NCBI RefSeq assembly: GCF_000281045.1
Contig: NW_008246083.1
Location: 740,244 to 765,219, forward strand
Source of the DNA: Saprolegnia diclina VS20
Lineage: Eukaryota; Oomycota; Saprolegniomycetes; Saprolegniales; Saprolegniaceae
Reading direction: 5' to 3'
DNA length: 24,976 bases
Of the stretch, positions 18,509 through 24,976 are shown piece after piece. The first letter of the stretch is position 1. Each line of letters opens with the position of its first letter. Made by a program: the position numbers and the translations under genes. Under the pieces are notes generated by a model that was not told the origin of the DNA, searched no databases, and saw nothing but the letters and a program-made list of their open reading frames with translations.

Positions 18509-20120
18509 ATGCTTGGCAGCGCGATGGCGACGCTGAGCGCCGTCTGGCAGACCGCCCCGCTGCGCGCAGCCCACAAGGCGGCACCATCGAGGCCGACGGA
18601 GCCGCTCGCCACCCGGCGCGAGGCCACCGCGCACGTCTACACGCAGCAGCTCTGCGCTTCCTTCCGGCGGCAGTGCTCGGGCATTGCGCTAGCGACCAGC
18701 GTACTTCCATGCGCTCAACGCCATTCGCTCACAGCATCTCTCGTGTCTAGAACCGGTATCGCGCTGTGGCGCAACGTGTCGGCTTGGCGCTGCGCTATCG
18801 AGCCCTTCTCGGGTACGCGGCCCCGAGCTCGGCGCACGAGACAGCATTTGACGATATTGCGTACGTGGCCCAGTTACCGAATGATGCTTGAGGAATAGTC
18901 TAGGTCGCGGTATAAGGCGCTACAGACACGTCTCGAGGCGGCGGCGACCATCGACTGTTGGGAGGCTATCGACCTGCACGTCCAAGAGGCCAAGGCCATG
19001 GGTGATAGCCTTGTGAACGAGCTGGACGAACTCTTGCGGCGCGTTCGAGCCGACACGAGTGCCTGTCTCGCGGCCCGATCGGTCAAGCGACTCTTGCTTC
19101 ACGAGCTGCCAGCGTGCTTTGTCAGTGTCTTTTCCTACCTCGGCACGGCGGATCTCGCGACTTGCCACGCCGTGTGCGCCGCGTGGCACCTCGTTTTGAG
19201 CTGCGACGGGACACTCTCATACGCGATGACGACACCTGCGATGCGCTGGCGCTACTGGCGGCACTTTGCGCCATCTGCAGGTAGCTCCACTGCCCTTCTA
19301 CTCGTCTCACAACGCCATTTTAGCGCTAGACTATAAAGCATTTGTACAGCCCAGTGCGCACGATGAGCTCATGGCCAAAGAGGTCGCACGCACAACGTTC
19401 TACCCGAAAGAGCTGCTGTACCCAACGACCAAGCCGCACGGCTACCTCTACCGGCTCGGTTCGTCCACGCACCTCTCGAGCTCGCCCCTACTGCTGGAGC
19501 TCCACGCCAAGCTCATGGATGTCTTCCGCGCCTACGCTTGCTTCAGTCCGCACACGGGCTACGGCCATGGCATGACGCTCGTCGCATCGTCGCTGCTCAC
19601 GTGCCTCGGGTACGACACGAGCACAACCTTTGTCACTTGGACGCTGCTCATGGAGCACCGCCTCATGGGCAGTTTCTGGGACGGCGCGTCGCAGCGGTTT
19701 GGCCACGGCCTCGAGTACCGGCTGCATGAGCTCACGTACTGCATGTACCGGTACCTCCCGGAGTTATCGCGCGTGCTGCAGACACGCGGCATCTCGACAG
19801 CGATGTTTGCGACCAGCTGGATTCTGTCGCTCTTTCTGAACGAGCGGTCGCTGCCACCGGCGGTCTGCGCCCACATACTCGACGCGTTCATTCGCGAAGG
19901 CTGGAGCAGCATGTTTGCTTTGTACATGGGACTCTTCCTCCTCCACGACATTCCAGCCTCCGACGACACGTCGACCATCCTGCGCTGCATCTTGGCGCTG
20001 CCACGGCACCTCGGCGAACACGGCCTCGGACGCTACCGGTATGCAGCGTACACGACGCTGTCACCGCCGCTCACGGCGCTCTTGGCGTCGTACGAGGCCG
20101 ACGTGCCCCCGAGTTTGTAA
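18509..20120 (+). CDS. F-box and TBC (Rab-GAP-like) domain fusion protein
   Basis: Four exons: 18509-18700, 18751-18862, 18906-19280 and 19324-20120. They total 1476 nt, giving 491 residues. Introns are 50, 43 and 43 nt. Residues 1-165 are helical and charged. Residues about 168-210 are an F-box (HELPACFVSVFSYLGTADLA followed by CHAVCAAWHLV). A TBC domain runs from about 240 to 470. Its Arg-finger motif IxxDxxR appears as MAKEVARTTF (Arg 249, Asp replaced by Glu). The second catalytic motif, normally YxQG, reads GYGHGM, with His 308 in place of the Gln. Later TBC blocks include HELTYCMYRYLPELSRVLQ, FATSWILSLFLNE and WSSMFALYMGLFLLH. F-box proteins link targets to SCF ubiquitin ligases; TBC domains stimulate GTP hydrolysis by Rab proteins or bind them. 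The fusion suggests Rab-linked ubiquitination, which is inference. A second in-frame ATG lies at 18524. Confidence 0.85.
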
Positions 20121-20121
20121 G

Positions 20122-20133
20122 AACCCTAACCCT
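20122..20133 (+). repeat. Short telomere-like (CCCTAA) repeat in a convergent spacer
   Basis: The 32-base gap between the stops of two convergent genes contains AACCCTAACCCT, two units of the CCCTAA-type telomere or telo-box repeat. It is too short to prove a telomeric origin and may be chance or a 3' end signal. Confidence 0.3.
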
Positions 20134-20152
20134 ATTTATTAGCTTGTACAGC

Positions 20153-22102
20153 TTAACCTCTTAACATGGTCTCAATCGCGTCCATCGCTTCCTTGCGCTT
20201 GTGCGTGCGCGCCCGCTTCAGAAGTCCGTCGAGGAGGTCGGCGAGACACCGCCGATAGCGCCGCCTTGTGGCTTGTAGGACGGCGGCGCACATGGGCGAC
20301 TCGCGCCACGATGGCGTCTCAAACGTGGCAAGCGGTCGCCGCGCAAAGGCGGGCCACTCGTCAAAGAGCGGGATCCGGCTGGCGTGGAAGAGGCAGAGTC
20401 GCTGGACGCTCAGCCGCGCGTACGCCTGCGTTTCGAGGCGGTGCAGAATGTCCATCGTCGACACCTCGGGCGCAATCGCCTGGATGAGCTTGAAGCTCGT
20501 CTCGACGCCAATGATAGCCCCCGTCGTAGCACATACCAAAAGCACGAGTTCGTCGACGAGGTTCGCGCGGTTGGCATGCGCCATCGTCCACGTCTCGGCG
20601 TCGTTGAGAACCCAGACGTTCTCGAGGGCAATGCGCGTGCACTTGCGCGTGAGGTTTGCGAGCGCTATGCGCCAGCTACCGGGCTTGCGACTCTGATATT
20701 CGGCCATGAGCTGCGCGTCGATCGTGCCAGTTGGAGCCCAGCGAGCGGCAGCCATGAGCTTCCACGCGCTCTCGTCTGACGCCAGCGCGTCATGCCACGC
20801 CCGGTTCAGTGCCAAGAGGGCGCTCCACCCCCCCATGCGCAGGTACGGCAGCAGGTGGTGCACGAGGGGACGCTTGGTCGCATTGCCGCCGATAGGTAGA
20901 AACGTCGACGAGAGCGTTCGCGCTTGCTGCATAGCGGGGTCGAGTCGGTATTTGGTGTGTTGCTGCGACGCCTGGTTGGAGGGTCGGACCTCAAACTGCA
21001 CAGCGGGGCTCGGCCGCGGGCGGCGAGGGCGCGTCATCGCCGGTGGCTTCAACGCGCTGGCGTGGTGAACCTTGGGGGGCGGGAATGACGTAACCGGAGG
21101 TTGCAAGCAGTGCGACGTGAGCACGAGGTTCGCTTCGGCTGGAGATGGCACGTGTCCCCGCGGCTTTGCCGTCGCAGGCGCAAAAGAGGATGTCCCTGCG
21201 CGCTCTGTCAGTGGTATTCGTCCTATAGAGCAGCTACCAGAGGGCTTTGGGCGTCGCGGCAGCGGCGTTTTGGTCGCGCGAGGTGTCTCGGTGGCGCTAC
21301 AGTAGTATTAGCCTAGACCAAAAGTCGATTTCAAAGACAACTTGTTGTTGTCCATATGGTTGGACACGTGGATTTGGCAGTGTTGGGCGCGGACTTGGCA
21401 CTCGACAGAGCAGAAAAAGACTGTATCCTTGTTGGCGGGCGGGCGAGGACACACCTACGAGGCGCTTCCAGCACCAGCGTTTGCCGGTGCATCTACCTTG
21501 GCGCAGATCCAGCACGCCGCCAAAGGTTGTGTCTTCTTGACGCGCTTCTGCTTGCGGGACGGCGGAGCGATCGTCGGCAGCGAGACGTCGGTGGGGATCA
21601 TGCGTGGCTCGGACGGGAGCTGCGTCTCAACATGACGCCGATGGAGGCTGGCGACCTCCCGCACGAACGCTTTCCAGGACGAGTCGACCAGCGAGATGCG
21701 AAAGAGCTGGCGGAGATGCAGATCGCTCAGCCCCAAGTGCGCGCCAAGGAGCTGCGTGCCGTTGACACCACTCTCCCCGGCGAGGCGTGCGAGCTCTAAG
21801 AACTGCAAGTGCTCGAGCCACGCGACAACGTCGACCGTGTTCCATTCGCTTGTGGGTCGCCGAAGCAGCGCGTTCATTGATCGCTTTGGCACACCCGACG
21901 GTCGCGGCTTCTCGGTTGGGAGCACGGGGACCGGTGGCGCCGACGTCGGTGGCGTCTTTGCTGCTCGCTTCCAGTGCGTCCCGGTCTTCTTGGTCGGTTT
22001 GTTTGCGCGCTCCCAGTTGACCTTCTCGGTCTCCATCGTGAGCTTCACCTCGAGGAGCCGCGTCTCCATCGCGAAGATCTCGCGCTCGAGCTCGTCCGCC
22101 AT
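20153..22102 (-). CDS. Coiled coil, SAM, MYND-like zinc cluster and F-box-like protein
   Basis: Preferred model: exons 22102-21497, 21454-21339 and 21296-20153. They total 1866 nt, giving 621 residues. Residues 1-35 form a coiled coil (MADELEREIFAMETRLLEVK). About 85-155 is a SAM domain (WNTVDVVAWLEHLQFLELAR, then GAHLGLSDLHLRQLFRIS). Residues about 197-235 make a MYND-like cluster completed by the first splice: CWICAKVC, FFCSVECQ, then HCQIH. A Pro/Thr/Ser-rich linker follows. About 375-415 is F-box-like (LVHHLLPYLRMGGWSALLAL), and the C-terminal 240 residues are helical and unrecognised. The last intron (21297-21338, 42 nt) has a CTAAT branch-like site but a weak donor, GTCTTT; GTTGTC three bases earlier is equally possible. 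Without this splice, the SAM/zinc protein ends at 21308 and a separate F-box gene would start at the ATG at 21037. The frame staying open for 260 bases upstream of that ATG, right up to the acceptor, favours one gene. Confidence 0.68.
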
Positions 22103-22275
22103 GGCCGTTGGCGACTGGTAAATTTAGCAAGAAGTTTCGCAGGCGGCAGTCGTATGCGCGACAACTTGTACAGACGAGCAACTCTTTCGAGTACGTGGCG
22201 CGTCGACAGGAGACACAGTGTCATCAACATATGAAAACTTATTGGATGTTTCAAGTCCACCTCTCGTATATCAAG

Positions 22276-24222
22276 TTAAATGAGGTCTGTGATACCAAGT
22301 ACCTTTGGGCACGCTGTGATTTCAACCAAGGACAGAATCGACACGCTCGGGTCGAACGCTGCGTGGTTGCCGTCGATGACGGCGACGTGTCCGGCCATAT
22401 TCTCAATGGGAAAGACGAGGCCCCAGTCCACGAAACCGAGCACGTGGAACTCACCGTAGACGAGACACACGAGGCCGTCGGCGGCAAGATTCCCTGCCTC
22501 GCAGCGTTGCGTCACTGGCAGCTTGGCGCGCGTGATCTGGCGCGCAATGCTTGGCGGCACCGAGAACGTCGAGTCGCGAAGGATCGCTTCGAGATGCGGC
22601 GCGACGTCCAAGCTGCACTCGATGCGGATGGCCCCGCGCCGCTCGACGGGCGAGAGGAGGTACGCCGAGATGCTGCCCGTTTGCGTCGTGCACCGCCAGA
22701 CGGCCGAGAGCACGAAAATCACGAGTGGCGACACGAGGGTGAAGACGCCAAAGAGGCGCCAGTAGAGTGAAAGGCTGTTGAGCTGGTTCGTGTAGACGTT
22801 GTAGATCGAGTTGGTGTAGTGATGCACGACGACGCCGGTCCAGCGGTAGCCCTGGAAGAGACCCATGCCTCGGTTAGTGACGTACATGGGGATGTAGATC
22901 CACACCACCGGGGCGCCAAGGAGAAAGATGTTTTCCGAGACGGCAAACGCTTTCGAGGGGCCAAAGAAAGCGCCAACGAGCCGCGAGGAGACGAGCAGCA
23001 GCAGCGCGCACGGCCAGACGATGCGCATGATCGACATGTAGATGAGGAGGAGAGACCCATACGACGAGCCGTTGGTGTAGACTGTGTACTGGCAGTACAC
23101 GACAATGTCTTCCACGCTCGTGACGGCTTCGAGAGAGAGAAGCAAGAGGATGAAGAGATTGTGGCGCTCTCGCTTGTGCAAGACAAGGCCCAAGTGACGC
23201 TGCCAGATCCACGCCAAGAACGGCTGGTGCTGGCGCCGAAACGCGAGCCAAATCGGACAGTAGATCGACGACACCCGAAAGTAGATGACGATTCCCAAAA
23301 TGCAGAGGCGAAAGACGTCCTTGTACTGGAGTCGGATGAGGTTTTGGTCGCCGTCGGTCAAATGGCTGGTCGACACGTGGAAAAGCGAGTCGCGCAGTGT
23401 GATGACGTTGCCGTTGGCGGTGCGTGTGGTGCGGGCTACCCACGGACTCACCGTGTCGCCGTACCACGCTGATGTTGTGATTTGGCTCGCGGTGCCGCCG
23501 ACGCGCAAGGTGGCCGAGCATCCAGTGAGCGAGCTGATGCTAAACGCGGGCGTCTCAACCGTCAACGGAATACTTGTAAAGGCAGGCGCGCCAGACGTGT
23601 TGGCGACAAGCACCTCTTGGATCCCAGACGTCACATTCAGAATGTAGAAACCACCAAACTCCTTGCACCACTTGGTGGTCTCGGTTTGGCTCACGCGGTA
23701 GTTGATGACGCGGCCGTTGGCTGTCGTCATCGTGTCGCAAGCAAAGCTGTCGCCTTCGCCAAGCATCTCCAGGCACGTTCGGTCGACAGAGCTCGTCTGC
23801 ACCGACCACTGCGTCGAGACAAATCGAGCGCCGTCGGGGATGTCGATGCGCTCGCCGGACAGCAGTGTGCAGTTGCCAAAGAAGTTACCAACGTGCTGCG
23901 TGGGAGCCTTGTCGATGGGGTAGTACGATCGGCAGGTGGCGCCCGCGAGCGACCCGGTGCCGTACACTGGTAGCTCAAAGTAGCAGTCGAGGAACGGTCC
24001 ATTCGGTGAGCAGACTTTGGACGAGATATTGTTGAAGGTATTCTCGACCGTGAGCTCGGGGGAGAAGCGATTGAACGATGTATCCGCGGACGAGTAGTAG
24101 CCGTAAAGAGTTTTGAGCGGATCCAGGAGCGAGTTGAGAGTCAGTAACGACCAGAGTAGGAAGCGGACCCGATTGAGCATTGGGTGGAGTCGTGCCACGC
24201 TGCCATCGATGACTGGTAACAT
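22276..24222 (-). CDS. Polytopic membrane protein with large Cys-rich ectodomain (inverted pair, copy A)
   Basis: Intronless, 648 residues from the ATG at 24222; the frame extends three codons upstream only to a GTG. A first hydrophobic helix lies at about 19-35. Residues about 60-290 form an extracytoplasmic domain with many Cys (CSPNGPFLDCYF, NFFGNCTL, RTCLEM, FACDTM, KWCKEF) and N-glycosylation sequons (NIS, NCT, NVT, NTS). Then come about five further helices: 305-328, 355-378, 388-420, 432-450 and 485-512. A 130-residue, probably cytoplasmic, C-terminus follows. No family name was recognised; it resembles the large lineage-specific membrane protein families of oomycetes. The last codons may be intronic: a donor GTACTTGG near 22311 with an acceptor about 40 bases on would replace the final eight residues by a tail of about 40 ending at 22124, only 21 bases before the next gene. 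The paralogue at 24372 runs in the opposite direction. Confidence 0.87.
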   Translation of the reverse strand: MLPVIDGSVARLHPMLNRVRFLLWSLLTLNSLLDPLKTLYGYYSSADTSFNRFSPELTVENTFNNISSKVCSPNGPFLDCYFELPVYGTGSLAGATCRSYYPIDKAPTQHVGNFFGNCTLLSGERIDIPDGARFVSTQWSVQTSSVDRTCLEMLGEGDSFACDTMTTANGRVINYRVSQTETTKWCKEFGGFYILNVTSGIQEVLVANTSGAPAFTSIPLTVETPAFSISSLTGCSATLRVGGTASQITTSAWYGDTVSPWVARTTRTANGNVITLRDSLFHVSTSHLTDGDQNLIRLQYKDVFRLCILGIVIYFRVSSIYCPIWLAFRRQHQPFLAWIWQRHLGLVLHKRERHNLFILLLLSLEAVTSVEDIVVYCQYTVYTNGSSYGSLLLIYMSIMRIVWPCALLLLVSSRLVGAFFGPSKAFAVSENIFLLGAPVVWIYIPMYVTNRGMGLFQGYRWTGVVVHHYTNSIYNVYTNQLNSLSLYWRLFGVFTLVSPLVIFVLSAVWRCTTQTGSISAYLLSPVERRGAIRIECSLDVAPHLEAILRDSTFSVPPSIARQITRAKLPVTQRCEAGNLAADGLVCLVYGEFHVLGFVDWGLVFPIENMAGHVAVIDGNHAAFDPSVSILSLVEITACPKVLGITDLI

Positions 24223-24371
24223 CGCCACCTTGCAGCGGAAATTGTGACGGACTCGGTGGTCCTACAGCGCCACTTCGAATCCGGGCAGCGCGATATGTGG
24301 ATGAGCAACTGGTTCCAGTTGTCTTTCTCAAAATACCTCTGCGAAACGGTGCATTTCGCGCCAGAACCGAA
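24223..24371. promoter_or_regulatory. Compact bidirectional promoter between inverted paralogues
   Basis: Only 149 bases separate the start codons of two divergent membrane-protein genes, so both promoters must lie here or extend into the opposite gene. No CCAAT pentamer or TATA box was recognised. Confidence 0.45.
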
Positions 24372-24976
24372 ATGCAAAACGAGGTTGCCAAGGCGAATGA
24401 CCGCGCCACGGCGGCGCCGACGACGCGGGAAGTACGCGACGTGCATCTGCAGCCGCTCGCGATCGCAGCGTTTATCGCGTGGCTCGCTATCACCGTCAAC
24501 TCGTTATTGGACCCGATCAAAACACTGTACGGGTACTATATCTACATGGACAGCTACAACCAGTACGTCGTGTGGCAGCTCACGATCGAGAATACCTTCA
24601 ACAATATCTCGTCCAAAATCTGCTCACCGAATGGACCGTTCCTCGACTGCTACTTTGAGCTACCAGTGTACGGCACCGGGTCGCTCGCGGGCGCCACCTG
24701 CCGATCGTACTACCCCATCGACAAGGCTCCCACGCAGCACGTTGGCAACTTCTTTGGCAACTGCACGCTGCCGTCCGGCGAGCGCATCGACATCCCCGAC
24801 GGCGTTCGATTTGTCTCGACGCAGTGGTCGGTGCAGACGAGCTCTGTCGACCGGACGTGCCTGGAGATGCTTGGCGAAGGCGACAGCTTTGCGTGCGACG
24901 CTTACACCACAATGAATGGCCGCGTCATCAACCACCGTGTGAGCCAAACCGAGACGACCAAGTGGTGCAAGGAGTT
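24372..24976 (+). CDS. Polytopic membrane protein, N-terminal part (inverted pair, copy B), cut by window end
   Basis: An ATG at 24372 opens a frame that stays open to the window end, giving 201 complete codons. The N-terminus (MQNEVAKANDRATAAPTTRE) is polar, followed by one hydrophobic helix at about residues 28-46 (PLAIAAFIAWLAITVNSLLD). From NSLLDPIKTLYGYY it aligns with copy A. After residue 73 (ENTFNNISSK) the two proteins are nearly identical, with the same Cys and sequon pattern (CSPNGPFLDCYF, NFFGNCTL, RTCLEM, FACDAY, KWCKE). The 15 residues just before that point differ almost completely. By homology the rest should hold the remaining ectodomain and about five membrane helices. Confidence 0.88.
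   Translation, partial: MQNEVAKANDRATAAPTTREVRDVHLQPLAIAAFIAWLAITVNSLLDPIKTLYGYYIYMDSYNQYVVWQLTIENTFNNISSKICSPNGPFLDCYFELPVYGTGSLAGATCRSYYPIDKAPTQHVGNFFGNCTLPSGERIDIPDGVRFVSTQWSVQTSSVDRTCLEMLGEGDSFACDAYTTMNGRVINHRVSQTETTKWCKE

Noticed and set aside
24244-24915. A 223-residue plus-strand frame at the right edge
   Set aside because: It is out of frame with copy B of the membrane protein, which is open to the window end and aligns with copy A.
1-24976. Retroelement, viral, transposon or CRISPR content
   Set aside because: No reverse transcriptase, integrase, transposase or capsid-like frame, no long terminal or inverted terminal repeats, and no regular spacer array were seen. The only large inverted repeat is the paralogous gene pair at the right end.

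Overview
The window looks like nuclear DNA of a stramenopile, most likely an oomycete of the Saprolegniales type. The evidence is GC-rich, gene-dense sequence, START domains joined to FYVE-like zinc fingers in a tandem cluster (an oomycete hallmark), many very short introns, and a nuclear tRNA-Arg with Pol III signals. The genus cannot be fixed from sequence alone. Gene models were built by hand: exons were joined only where GT-AG splice sites kept one open frame. All the joined models come out as whole numbers of codons.

Layout, left to right. 627-3602 (-): centriole- or axoneme-like protein with an IQ motif, Sfi1-like Trp repeats and a coiled coil, 10 exons. 3848-5645 (-): unrecognised helical, coiled-coil protein, probably one gene of 6 exons. 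6506-7585 (-): seven-helix TOM1/THH1-type membrane protein. 7964-8959, 9727-10728 and 11545-13116 (all -): three START-like/FYVE-like zinc-finger genes in tandem. 14213-14285 (-): tRNA-Arg(UCU). 14616-15986 (+): SET protein with a C-terminal MYND finger. 15996-17959 (-): heparan-alpha-glucosaminide N-acetyltransferase (HGSNAT) homologue. 18509-20120 (+): F-box plus TBC (Rab-GAP-like) fusion. 20153-22102 (-): coiled coil, SAM domain, MYND-like zinc cluster and F-box-like domain. 22276-24222 (-) and 24372 to beyond the window end (+): two paralogous multi-pass membrane proteins, head to head.

The genes do not form one pathway. The recurring themes are membrane and lipid biology (START/FYVE, TOM1-like, HGSNAT, TBC, polytopic proteins) and ubiquitin-ligase or protein-modification adaptors (two F-box proteins and a SET-MYND protein). 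Packing is extreme: convergent stop codons lie 9 and 32 bases apart.

The points most worth a second look are the inverted paralogue pair with a sharply bounded, nearly identical arm; the F-box/TBC fusion in which the catalytic Gln is replaced by His; the SAM/zinc/F-box protein; a regularly spaced ATTGG (CCAAT-box) array; and a uniform set of 36-51 nt introns with a GTAC donor and TAG acceptor bias. No CRISPR array, retroelement, viral remnant or transposon was recognised.
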